NCBI GenBank assembly: GCA_900546175.1
Contig: URBX01000002.1
Coordinates: forward strand, 62,001 to 126,000
Length of the DNA stretch: 64,000 nucleotides
Direction: 5' to 3'
From: an uncultured Eggerthella sp.
Lineage (GTDB): Bacteria; Actinomycetota; Coriobacteriia; Coriobacteriales; Eggerthellaceae
Part shown: piece after piece, positions 15,522-23,819 of the stretch
Numbering within the stretch: the stretch's first letter is position 1
Layout: each line of letters opens with the position of its first letter
Position numbers and translations under genes: made by a program
Notes under the pieces: generated by a model
The model's input: only the letters and a program-made list of their open reading frames with translations
Databases searched by the model: none
Told to the model about the DNA's origin: nothing

Positions 15522-16589
15522 TTATACATTAAATTTAAAGTGCATTACATCGCCGTCTTGAACAACATAATCCTTGCCTTCTTGGCGAAGCTTACCCGCA
15601 GCCCTGCAGCCAGACTCTCCTCCGAGCTCAACATAGTCTTCATAGCTTGCGGTTTCAGCTTTAATAAAGCCACGCTCAAAGTCGGAGTGAATAACGCCTG
15701 CAGCTTGAGGCGCCTTTGCGCCAATAGGAATAGTCCATGCACGAACTTCTATCTCTCCAGAAGTAAAGTAGCTTTGAAGACCTAGCAAACGATACGCAGC
15801 CTGAACCAAACGAACCAAACCAGACTCTTCCATACCCATTTCTTCCAAGAAGATTGCCGCATCTTCAGGGTCAAGCTCTGCAAGTTCAGCTTCAGTGCGA
15901 GAACAAATAGGAACTGGCTTCATGCCGTCAATTTCAGGTAGTTCTCCGTGGATCTTATCCTCATCAACATTTGCAACATACAAAATTGGCTTCATAGTTA
16001 ACAAGCACAACTCTTTAATTGCTTCTTTCTCTTCATCAGAAAGATCTAAAGAAAGCGCACGATGCTCTTCTAATAAACCAGCTAATACCTTTTTTGCGGT
16101 TTCAAACGCGAGCGTACGATCTTTTCCAAAGCGCTTAGACTCTTTTTCTAAACGAGGAAGTGCCTTTTCGATAGTAGCAACGTCAGCCAAAATAAGCTCT
16201 GTTTTAATAGTATCAACATCGCTTAGAGGATCTACCTTCTTGTTAACGTGCTCAACATTTGGATCACTAAAGAAGCGAACTACCTCAACAATAGCATCGG
16301 TATTACGAATGTTTGCAAGAAACTTGTTTCCCAAACCTTCACCATGACTTGCTCCTTCAACCAAGCCAGCAATATCTACAAATTCCACAGTTGCTGGAAC
16401 AATTTTTTTTGGGTTATCAATTGCTGCTAGTCCCTCTAAACGTTTGTCAGGAACAGGAACAATACCCACATTTGGCTCAATGGTTGCAAATGGGTAATTC
16501 GCTGCAAAACCAGTCTTCTTTGTAAGAGCAGTAAAAAGCGAAGATTTTCCCACGTTTGGAAGACCAACAATACCAATTGAAAGTGCCAC
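15522..16589 (-). CDS. ychF: Redox-regulated ATPase/GTPase YchF (OLA1 family)
   Basis: 355 residues, close to the family norm. This translation-associated P-loop NTPase prefers ATP and binds ribosomes. The P loop GLPNVGKS is at about 9-16; DIAGLVEGASHGEGLG and the altered NxxE motif (NVDE) follow. The C-terminal TGS domain (SYFTSGEIEVRAWTIPIGAKAPQAAGVIH...HFKFNV) is intact. The start is GTG at 16589, preceded by GAAGGAGA five bases upstream. A longer reading to 16640 adds 17 residues without support. Confidence 0.95.
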   Translation of the reverse strand: MALSIGIVGLPNVGKSSLFTALTKKTGFAANYPFATIEPNVGIVPVPDKRLEGLAAIDNPKKIVPATVEFVDIAGLVEGASHGEGLGNKFLANIRNTDAIVEVVRFFSDPNVEHVNKKVDPLSDVDTIKTELILADVATIEKALPRLEKESKRFGKDRTLAFETAKKVLAGLLEEHRALSLDLSDEEKEAIKELCLLTMKPILYVANVDEDKIHGELPEIDGMKPVPICSRTEAELAELDPEDAAIFLEEMGMEESGLVRLVQAAYRLLGLQSYFTSGEIEVRAWTIPIGAKAPQAAGVIHSDFERGFIKAETASYEDYVELGGESGCRAAGKLRQEGKDYVVQDGDVMHFKFNV

Positions 16590-16675
16590 AATATCTCCTT
16601 CATAATTCATTGTCCGCATCTTGATAAACAAGGGGACCACTATTCGTACCCATCATCATACCATGAGCATCCATC

Positions 16676-16713
16676 AAAAAAAGCGACAGCCCCAAGCAAG
16701 GGATGTCGCTTTT
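16676..16713 (-). terminator. Intrinsic terminator of the DUF47 gene
   Basis: On the minus strand AAAAGCGACATCCC pairs with GGGGCTGTCGCTTTT around TTGCTT and is followed by a T run. It lies 35 bases after the DUF47 stop. Confidence 0.88.
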
Positions 16714-16747
16714 GCGTTTGTTTATTACCATAAACGTTTTGCGTGCG

Positions 16748-17377
16748 TTACAGGTTAGTCATGATTATTTCTTCAATGAACTCGCCGGTGTTCTCAATAG
16801 AGTCTAGCGCGTCTTCGAAAGCACCATATACGCGATCATACGCGCGAAGCTCGTATTCTGGCTTAGTGTTTTCTGGATCATGGAGTTTATGCATTGCTTC
16901 AAGATAGAGACGATCACATGCCTCTTCTGCATCATTTACGGCTTTAAGCTGAGGATGCATCTCTTCACTAGCCTTTTTGAAACGAGGAAGGTTTTCCAGT
17001 GCGCCACAAAGATTATCAATGCCCACAATCATCTGTTCGGTCATTTGAATCATATATGAATCAATTTCTTTTACGTGGTACATATAGAAAGTGAGGAAGA
17101 TGTCTTCAATCTCATTAGTGATATCATCAAGCAAGCTTGAAAGACGAGAGATATCTTCTCTCTCAAGCGGAGTAACGAAATCAACACGCAGTTTGGCGTG
17201 AACTTCACGATTGATTGAATCCGCTTTATTCTCAATAGCATGCGCTTCCGTAAGAATCCCCATAAGCTCATCATAGTTATAATCCTGTTGAACCCTGCTT
17301 AGATAACGGGCAGCTTCCAGACCGCATGCTGCATGCCTTTGAAAAGCGTCAAAATAATCGAAGTTTTTTCTAGCCAT
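16748..17377 (-). CDS. DUF47 family (PhoU-related) protein
   Basis: 209 residues, predicted all-helical. The family pattern is seen in KNFDYFDAFQRHAACGLEAARYL, IENKADSINREVHAKL, TPLEREDISRLSSLLDDITNEIEDI and the C-terminal YDRVYGAFEDALDSIENTGEFIEEIIM. DUF47 proteins are usually accessory to a Pit-type phosphate permease and resemble PhoU. No pit gene is adjacent; neighbours are ychF and truA. It may sit alone here while its transporter is elsewhere. Its ATG follows GAAAGG. Confidence 0.85.
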   Translation of the reverse strand: MARKNFDYFDAFQRHAACGLEAARYLSRVQQDYNYDELMGILTEAHAIENKADSINREVHAKLRVDFVTPLEREDISRLSSLLDDITNEIEDIFLTFYMYHVKEIDSYMIQMTEQMIVGIDNLCGALENLPRFKKASEEMHPQLKAVNDAEEACDRLYLEAMHKLHDPENTKPEYELRAYDRVYGAFEDALDSIENTGEFIEEIIMTNL

Positions 17378-17462
17378 ACTGTTCCTTTCAAAAATTCCCT
17401 TTTAGTGTAAGGCAAAAGCTTTGAAAGAAAAGTATCTTTTGCTCAAAAACACTCTGATTAGG

Positions 17463-18824
17463 CTATTTGCGTTGAAATGGGTAAATTTTCTTGAGAAAAA
17501 CTTCACTGTCGTTTCGTTCTAATTCACGAAGGTTGCTCATAGCTTGCTTGGCATCCTTTTTGGAGGTGTTTATTTCTTCCAGTTCGCTTTTAATTGAGTC
17601 CTGCTTGGAGGCGGATTTTTCAGAAGGAGGCAGAATTCCTTCCTTAAGATTTGCTACCGTAACTGGCTCAAGCTTTCCTGTATCCCAAGCTGAGAGCGTA
17701 AGAGGAAGCTTTCCAGTTTCATCCAAAACGAAAAGCTCATCATCTACTATCTCGATATCAGGTATTACCGTAGAAAGATTTTCTTTTTTCTTGATGTCAG
17801 GAATTGGACAGGCAGGCTTTCCCGGTTTTATCTCGGAAAACACCTCATCATTAGCTACCCTACTCTCTCCGCGCGGAATTACAAACTCCGCCTCCGCTCC
17901 GCGATGCGGAATATACTCCGCAAGGACATCTGACAATCCTCGATGAGGCTTTTGGTTGGTCTTCTTCTTTTCTACCTGGAGTGCTTTCTTTTTCTCTTCC
18001 TTGATTCGTTTTTCACTAGGATCGTAATAGCGCTTTCCTGTGTAATTAACTTTCCAGAAGACCAAGCCTTCTGCAGGTGCATTTTCCCCTGCTGCACTTC
18101 TTGAACGAGCCTCAAGAACTTCTTTCATCCATTCAGGCTCACGCTTTCCCAAGCCCACCATAACTAACGTACCAACAATAGTGCGCACCATAGAGTGGAG
18201 AAATGCATTACCTACAATAGTGATACAAACAAGGTTTTCTCCCCACACCTCATATGGTTCAATAGTTATAGAAACAACATATCTATGCGTTGGTTTTCCC
18301 TCAGCAGAAACAGCCAAACAAAAGCTCTTAAAATCATGCTCTCCAATAAGATAGCGTGCCGCTTTGCGCATAGCATCCAGGTTGAGCTTCTTTCCTAAAT
18401 GCCATGAAAAATCTTCCATTAATAGCGGCGCATAAGGATCGGTAGAAATAAAATAGCGATACTCGCGACTTACTGCAGAAAAACGTGCAGAAAAATCAGG
18501 TGCTTTTTTCTCAATCTTCTTTATAGCAATGCTTTCATGGGTCAACGCATTAAGAGAACGGAGCACTTTATATTCGCTTCTATTTTCCCAAGCACTTTCA
18601 GGAATAGAAAAACTTACCACTTGACCACGTGCATGTACGCCTGAGTCGGTTCTTCCCGAACAAACAGTTTCAATTCTTTGACGAAAAATCAAAGAAAGAG
18701 CCTCCTCGAGGCTCCCTTGAACTGTGAGCTGACCGGGCTGCTTTGCATACCCATTAAAAGGCTGACCATTATATGAAATAGTCAGCGCAAAAGTGAGCAT
18801 ATGTTCCTGGTGGTTTTCTGCCAC
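17463..18824 (-). CDS. truA: tRNA pseudouridine(38-40) synthase TruA with long C-terminal extension
   Basis: 453 residues. Residues about 9-265 are TruA, which converts U38-U40 of the tRNA anticodon stem to pseudouridine. The catalytic Asp is D60 in CSGRTDSGVHARGQV; AFLHSMVRTIVGTLVMVGLGKR and the Y-substrate pocket follow. Normal TruA stops near 250; here about 190 extra residues follow, lysine-rich then acidic and low in recognisable structure (IKEEKKKALQVEKKK, DIEIVDDELFVLDETGKLP). The GTG start follows the dnaE stop directly with GGAAGG eight bases upstream; an in-frame ATG at 18800 matches the usual family start and is possible. It is cotranscribed with dnaE. Confidence 0.9.
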   Translation of the reverse strand: MAENHQEHMLTFALTISYNGQPFNGYAKQPGQLTVQGSLEEALSLIFRQRIETVCSGRTDSGVHARGQVVSFSIPESAWENRSEYKVLRSLNALTHESIAIKKIEKKAPDFSARFSAVSREYRYFISTDPYAPLLMEDFSWHLGKKLNLDAMRKAARYLIGEHDFKSFCLAVSAEGKPTHRYVVSITIEPYEVWGENLVCITIVGNAFLHSMVRTIVGTLVMVGLGKREPEWMKEVLEARSRSAAGENAPAEGLVFWKVNYTGKRYYDPSEKRIKEEKKKALQVEKKKTNQKPHRGLSDVLAEYIPHRGAEAEFVIPRGESRVANDEVFSEIKPGKPACPIPDIKKKENLSTVIPDIEIVDDELFVLDETGKLPLTLSAWDTGKLEPVTVANLKEGILPPSEKSASKQDSIKSELEEINTSKKDAKQAMSNLRELERNDSEVFLKKIYPFQRK

Positions 18825-21800
18825 TTATGAAGCCTTCCAGATAGGACGGTTAAACAAGTCATGTAGATGTGCCAGTAAAAGAGAATCTTTAGAATTAACT
18901 TGAACAGGCAGTTCAGCCCTCATTTTTGTGCCATCGGACTGTACAACAAATAATACTATAGAGTCCTTACCAGGATGAGCTTTTAAGATATTAATTAGCT
19001 TATTTGAGGTAATAGCATTAAACTCCGACATCTTTACGGTAAGCTCCATGCAAAGAGGTGCCGCATTTGCCTCGTTTTCAGTCAGCTCAAGAAGCTTTAC
19101 TTCATTGACTAACAACTGATTTCCGCGGTCGTTTACCTCAAAACGCCCCTTAATTTTTACAATAGCGTCTTCAAAAACTGCGCTCTGATTCTTCTCAAAA
19201 TCAAAGCAAACACACTCAACCGAACCTGTTGTATCTTCAAGCGTGAAGTTTGCCATTAAGGTTCCGCGCTTGGTGCGCTTGGTGGAAACCTCAGATATCA
19301 TTCCTGCAAACACCTCTGTTTTTGTGCTTGAAGTACGATCATTGAGCTCCGCCATGCTGTATTTCGTAATGCGTGGCAAATAGTTTTCGTATGGGCGCAG
19401 AGGGTGATCAGATACATACATCTTCAAGATTTCCTTCTCGAAAGTGAGAAGGGTCTTTTTATCCCACTCCACGCCATCAGGTTCAGGAATATCCTGAGTG
19501 AAGCCCGCATCTGGATCTTCGGCAAACATATCAAACATACTAATTTGACCTGCTGCTTTATCCTTCTGTCGTTTCGAAGCGCTCTCCAAAAGAGGCGTTT
19601 CATCAACAAAGTACATCAGTTGTTTGCGAGTATAACCCGTTGAGTCAAAGCCGCCCGATTTAATAAGCGCTTCGAGAGTCTTGCGGTTAAATGCAGACGA
19701 AGGAACCCTGTTTACGAAATCTTGGAGAGATGTAAACGGACCATTTTCATTGCGCTCATCAATAATTACCTGAGCTACCTTTTCTCCAACGCCACGAACG
19801 CCCGCCAAACCAAAGCGAATACCGCCATCATCCAAAGGGGTAAACTCCAGATTTGACGAATTAACATCAGGAGGCAAGACAGGAATATTGTCACTATTAC
19901 AGCTTGCAATGTATTTAATAAGCTTGTCAGACTTGCCCATATAGCTGGACAAAACCGCTGCCATGTAATCGTTTGGATAGTAGTACTTCAAATAGGCAGT
20001 ACGCATAACCAAAATTGCATAAGCAGCAGAGTGAGACTTATTAAACGCATACTCTGCGAACTTTTCAGCATCGTCCCAAATCTTTTTGGCAACCTCAAGA
20101 CTATAGCCGTTTTCTACTGCGCCCTTATTCCAGTCATCTTTAAGGTCGCGCATAACGTCAATTTTTTTCTTACCCATAGCTTTTCGAAGCTTGTCTGCCT
20201 TACCCGCAGAAAAGCCTGACATAACCATGGAAATCTGCATGATTTGTTCCTGATATACGATGGTGCCGAAAGTTTCTTCCAAAAGCGGACGAAGACGATC
20301 ATCGTAATAGGTTGCTTCTTTTTTGCCACTTGCAACAGAAATATAGTCGTCAACCATGCCTGAACCTAATGGACCCGGACGGTTGAGCGCAATTGAAGCA
20401 ACGATGTCAGAAAAGCGCGTTGGTGGCAGCTGATTAAATAAGCTTACATACAACGCAGACTCAACCTGGAACAAACCATCCATGTTTGCGCCCTGCATCT
20501 GCTTAAATGCGCCAGGATCATCAATAGGAATTTCTTCAGGAATGATTTCTTTACCCAAACGTTCTTTAATGTTTTTACAACAACGAGACAACACGCCTAA
20601 GGTACGAAGACCCAAGAAGTCCATCTTAAGAAGACCAAGGTCGGGGGTGTAATGTCCATCATACTGAGTAATGATGCCGCCACCTTTGGTGTCACGCTTC
20701 ATTGGGACATGATCACTCATTGGGTCACGGCAAATGATAGTCGCACACGCATGCACACCTTCGCCGCGAACGTGGCCTTCAATTGAACGAGCTGCGTCAA
20801 TAATTTCGCGCACATCGTTTTCTTCTTCATAGGCTTTTTTAAGGTCAGGATTTGTGCTCAAAGCCTTATCAATAGTGATGCCAAGTTCTCCACCAATTAG
20901 CTTACAAATCCTATCCCCGGTGTTGTAGGGATAATCCAGCACGCGCGCCGCATCGCGAACGGCATTCTTTGCAGCCATTTTGCCGAAGGTAATAACGCCC
21001 GACACATGGTCTTCGCCATACACTTCTTTAATGTGTTCAATTACTTCACCACGTCGTTCGTCTTCAAAGTCAACGTCGATATCGGGCATCTCAACACGTT
21101 CAGGAGAAAGAAATCTTTCGAAAAGAAGGCCGTTAGACAGAGGGTCTAAATCCGTAATACCCATAGCGTACGCAACAATAGCACCCGCTGCAGAACCACG
21201 TCCTGGACCTACGCCAATGCCTTGGCTACGAGCCCATTCAATATATTCTTGAACAATAAGGAAGTACGCAGGAAAACCTTGCTGGATAATAATACCCGCT
21301 TCATATTGATAACGATCCCACGCTTCCTGAGGAACGGGATCGCCATAGCGCTTTACTAAACCTTCCTCGATCCTCTTTCTGAAGTAAGACTCTTCCGTTT
21401 CGCCTTCTGGCAAAGGAAAGCGTGGAAGAATGGAATCTCTCTCGAGTTCAACGTTGCACTTTTCAGCCAGTTCAACCGTATTGTCGCACGCTTCAGGGAA
21501 ATCCTTCAAAGCTTCACGCATCTCTTCTTCAGTTTTCATATAGAACTGGTCGTTAGGAAATTTGAAGCGCTTTTCTTGGGTTACTGTCGCGTTTGTGCCA
21601 ATGCAAAGCATCAAGTCTTGTGCTTTAGCATCTTCCTGCGTTAAATAGTGGAAATCATTTGTGGCAATAGTTTTGAGACCAAGCTCCTTTGCCAGCGCAG
21701 TTAATTTGAAGTTCATATCACGCTGAGACATACCATTGTTCGTGGTTACCCCTTGATCCTGGAGTTCGATATAAAAATCCCCTGGCTCAAACAGCGCCAT

Positions 21801-22292
21801 AAACTTTAAAGCCCACTGCTTAGCTTCCTCCATCTTGTCAGCATCAATACAACGAGGAATAATGCCTGCAATACATGCACTCGTTGCAATAAGACCTTCT
21901 GAATACTTCTCAAGCATCTCAAACGTAGTTCGAGGACGATAGTAAAAATTATCTACATGAGACTCAGAAACGAGTTTTAACAGATTGTGGTAGCCCGTAT
22001 TATTCTTGGCCAACAAAATCATGTGATGAAGGCGCGTTTTTTCACGCTTGAGTGAGCTGTCTTCGGTGAAATAGACTTCGCAGCCAAAAATTGGCTTAAC
22101 CCACTTACCCGTTTTAGCTTTTACTTTGTCACATGCTTCAGCCAATTCGGGAATACCCGACATTACTCCATGATCAGTAATGGCAATTGCGGGCATGTCC
22201 AGTTCTGCTGCGCGGGCAACCATGTCGTATACATGAGTTGCGCCATCAAGAAGAGAGTATTCCGTATGGTTATGCAAATGAACGAAAGCCAT
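18825..22292 (-). CDS. dnaE: DNA polymerase III alpha subunit, DnaE type
   Basis: 1155 residues, the full DnaE length. It is the replicative polymerase catalytic subunit. The N-terminal PHP domain begins HLHNHTEYSLLDGA (5-18). The palm holds GVGPGRGSAAGAIVAYAMGI and the catalytic aspartates of PDIDVDF (near 395-405), then the tandem helix-hairpin-helix region and an OB-fold near the C-terminus (EVFAGMISEVSTKRTKRGTLMANFTLED). PHP metal-ligand residues look intact at a glance, so proofreading by PHP is possible. The ATG follows GAGGAGTAG. It is upstream of and coupled to truA. Confidence 0.97.
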   Translation of the reverse strand: MAFVHLHNHTEYSLLDGATHVYDMVARAAELDMPAIAITDHGVMSGIPELAEACDKVKAKTGKWVKPIFGCEVYFTEDSSLKREKTRLHHMILLAKNNTGYHNLLKLVSESHVDNFYYRPRTTFEMLEKYSEGLIATSACIAGIIPRCIDADKMEEAKQWALKFMALFEPGDFYIELQDQGVTTNNGMSQRDMNFKLTALAKELGLKTIATNDFHYLTQEDAKAQDLMLCIGTNATVTQEKRFKFPNDQFYMKTEEEMREALKDFPEACDNTVELAEKCNVELERDSILPRFPLPEGETEESYFRKRIEEGLVKRYGDPVPQEAWDRYQYEAGIIIQQGFPAYFLIVQEYIEWARSQGIGVGPGRGSAAGAIVAYAMGITDLDPLSNGLLFERFLSPERVEMPDIDVDFEDERRGEVIEHIKEVYGEDHVSGVITFGKMAAKNAVRDAARVLDYPYNTGDRICKLIGGELGITIDKALSTNPDLKKAYEEENDVREIIDAARSIEGHVRGEGVHACATIICRDPMSDHVPMKRDTKGGGIITQYDGHYTPDLGLLKMDFLGLRTLGVLSRCCKNIKERLGKEIIPEEIPIDDPGAFKQMQGANMDGLFQVESALYVSLFNQLPPTRFSDIVASIALNRPGPLGSGMVDDYISVASGKKEATYYDDRLRPLLEETFGTIVYQEQIMQISMVMSGFSAGKADKLRKAMGKKKIDVMRDLKDDWNKGAVENGYSLEVAKKIWDDAEKFAEYAFNKSHSAAYAILVMRTAYLKYYYPNDYMAAVLSSYMGKSDKLIKYIASCNSDNIPVLPPDVNSSNLEFTPLDDGGIRFGLAGVRGVGEKVAQVIIDERNENGPFTSLQDFVNRVPSSAFNRKTLEALIKSGGFDSTGYTRKQLMYFVDETPLLESASKRQKDKAAGQISMFDMFAEDPDAGFTQDIPEPDGVEWDKKTLLTFEKEILKMYVSDHPLRPYENYLPRITKYSMAELNDRTSSTKTEVFAGMISEVSTKRTKRGTLMANFTLEDTTGSVECVCFDFEKNQSAVFEDAIVKIKGRFEVNDRGNQLLVNEVKLLELTENEANAAPLCMELTVKMSEFNAITSNKLINILKAHPGKDSIVLFVVQSDGTKMRAELPVQVNSKDSLLLAHLHDLFNRPIWKAS

Positions 22293-22539
22293 GTGCTACT
22301 CCTCAAAAATGCGTCCATAGATTCTAATTGCGTGTTTCGATTTCCAGTATATCGGTTTGGTACGCATTTCACTTTAAATTCCGAGAAAAGTACTAAATGC
22401 TGTTTGTAAAAAAGCGAGAAAAATTTTTTGCCACAAGGTTTTGAATTTCACCTTTACAATTCCCTTTTTACGAACTAGCTAAACACTATATATTGTATAA
22501 ATTATCTTTAATTTCCTACTATATGTATTGATTTTCTTC
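22293..22539. other. AT-rich gap between divergent dnaE and the NrdD-like gene
   Basis: Divergent promoter region. It holds the dnaE Shine-Dalgarno (GAGGAG) and a possible minus-strand -10 box (TATACT, near 22355). No ORF, tRNA or repeat-family copy is seen. With the leader to 22648 the whole gene-free stretch is 356 bases. Confidence 0.5.
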
Positions 22540-22568
22540 TTTACAAGGCTTTTTTCTTACCGTATGAT
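22540..22568 (+). promoter_or_regulatory. Promoter of the NrdD-like mini-protein
   Basis: -35 TTTACA (22540-22545), 17-base spacer, -10 TATGAT (22563-22568). The start codon is 80 bases downstream. Confidence 0.7.
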
Positions 22569-22595
22569 AGCCTTACTCAAAAACAAGACACCCTC

Positions 22596-22627
22596 TATAA
22601 AACCTCTTGCGAATCATGGGTTTTATA
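22596..22627 (+). promoter_or_regulatory. Leader hairpin before the NrdD-like gene
   Basis: A perfect 9-bp inverted repeat, TATAAAACC (22596-22604) and GGTTTTATA (22619-22627), lies within the 5' leader and ends six bases before AAAAAGGAG. It could control ribosome access, or be an operator. Confidence 0.5.
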
Positions 22628-22648
22628 TAACGAAAAAGGAGACCTACT

Positions 22649-22987
22649 ATGAATGCAGCATTAACAGAACACAAGACTCTTGATGGCATCGATTTCACTA
22701 TTACTTATGCGGATTCACACGATCTTCCTGTTAGCAATGACGAACTGAGTGCTTATATCCAGCGTGGTCGTAGCCAAGAGAACGGAAGTCAGCTTTCTTG
22801 GATTAATCTTGATGTTGAGGGAGAAGAAGTAGGCATTCACTATGGCTACAATTCTGTTCCATTTGACCGTATTCGCCGCATCACCGGTTATTTGGTAGGA
22901 ACCCTTGATCGATTCAATGATGCAAAACGTTCAGAAGAGTCTCAACGCGTAAAGCATTCTGTACCAACGTGCGATTGCTGCCACTAG
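22649..22987 (+). CDS. Mini-protein resembling the C-terminal motif of anaerobic ribonucleotide reductase (NrdD-like)
   Basis: 112 residues with a good ribosome binding site (AAAAAGGAGACC). The stretch RIRRITGYLVGTLDRFNDAKRSEESQRVKH (quoted in pieces: RRITGYLVGTLDRFNDAKR, then EESQRVKH) follows the pattern R-x-x-GYL...N-x-x-K-x-x-E-x-x-x-RVKH seen near the C-terminus of NrdD proteins. The N-terminal 70 residues look like a small beta-rich unit. The tail CDCCH could bind metal. It cannot be a complete reductase (about 600-700 residues). It may be a stand-alone relative of the NrdD tail or an accessory protein. It has its own promoter, a leader hairpin and a very strong downstream hairpin. Confidence 0.5.
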   Translation: MNAALTEHKTLDGIDFTITYADSHDLPVSNDELSAYIQRGRSQENGSQLSWINLDVEGEEVGIHYGYNSVPFDRIRRITGYLVGTLDRFNDAKRSEESQRVKHSVPTCDCCH

Positions 22988-22996
22988 CTTATTAAC

Positions 22997-23091
22997 AAAA
23001 GCCCCCTAGCAATACACCACACCTCCAAATCTTAGATAGGGAAAGAAAATCCAAGATTTGGAGGTGTGGCACACAATACTAGGGGGCTTTT
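22997..23091. terminator. Large compound hairpin, bidirectional terminator
   Basis: Outer stem of 13 bp: AAAAGCCCCCTAG (22997-23009) with CTAGGGGGCTTTT (23079-23091). Inner stem of 17 bp: CCACACCTCCAAATCTT (23017-23033) with its exact complement at 23053-23069. A-rich and T-rich flanks give U tracts on both strands. It lies between the convergent NrdD-like and phosphatase genes. It is far larger than a terminator needs to be. Confidence 0.85.
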
Positions 23092-23190
23092 TCTTTTCAC
23101 ACTTCTTATTGCAACCTAAAGAGTATTGAACTGAATATGCAACATGTTAACAATCAATTCAAAATGACAGAAAAATCGCTACTTTAACCT

Positions 23191-23805
23191 CTAATCCCAG
23201 CAATAAGCATAAAGCGTTGCGTTTTCTGCTTGCCAGTTATCAAACTCCTCATTAGTAAGAGTATTGAAGTACGAATGAATAACGCGGCAAACACATCCAT
23301 GACATACCAATAAGATATCGCCCTGCTCTTCTTTTAGTTCATCAAGCAAGGAATACACCCTCTTGGCAACCTCAAAGAGAGACTCTCCTCCAGGAAACTT
23401 TGCAGCGAATTGTCTGCGATAAAACAAGTACGTTTCGTCAAACCTGCCAAAACCTTCTATTTCGCCAAAATCCATCTCAATAAGGCGCTCGTCTACTTCA
23501 ATAAACGAATCTATTTCTCTATCGGAGGGCTCCCCCATAAAATAAACGCCTTCCAGACTAGTTCCTTTAACTAAATTCGCTTTCTGGAGGCGTTTGCGCT
23601 CTTTAAGCGCTAAATGCGCAGTATGTTTGGCTCGGGTAAGCGGCGACACGATAACTCGAGAGAAAGTGAGGTTCTGGCGATCTATTTCCTGACCAAGCTG
23701 AAGCGCTTGGAGCTCTCCTGTTTTGGTGAGCTCCGCGTCAAACCGACCGCAAATTACTTCTCTTACGTTCCAATCCGTTTGTCCGTGTCGCGCTACATAT
23801 AACAT
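23191..23805 (-). CDS. Histidine phosphatase family protein (phosphoglycerate-mutase-like)
   Basis: 204 residues. The branch-1 histidine phosphatase core is evident: ARHGQTDWN at 5-13 with nucleophile His7, SPLTRAKHTA near 55-64, the acid-base region EMDFGEIEG, and the second His in LLVCHGCVCRVIHSYF. Members are phosphatases or cofactor-dependent phosphoglycerate mutases; substrate cannot be read from sequence. A non-conserved loop (KERKRLQKANLVKG...FMGEPSDREI) lengthens the middle. It follows the AGCS symporter by 14 bases and is probably cotranscribed. Confidence 0.85.
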   Translation of the reverse strand: MLYVARHGQTDWNVREVICGRFDAELTKTGELQALQLGQEIDRQNLTFSRVIVSPLTRAKHTAHLALKERKRLQKANLVKGTSLEGVYFMGEPSDREIDSFIEVDERLIEMDFGEIEGFGRFDETYLFYRRQFAAKFPGGESLFEVAKRVYSLLDELKEEQGDILLVCHGCVCRVIHSYFNTLTNEEFDNWQAENATLYAYCWD

Positions 23806-23819
23806 TCTTACCTATACGC

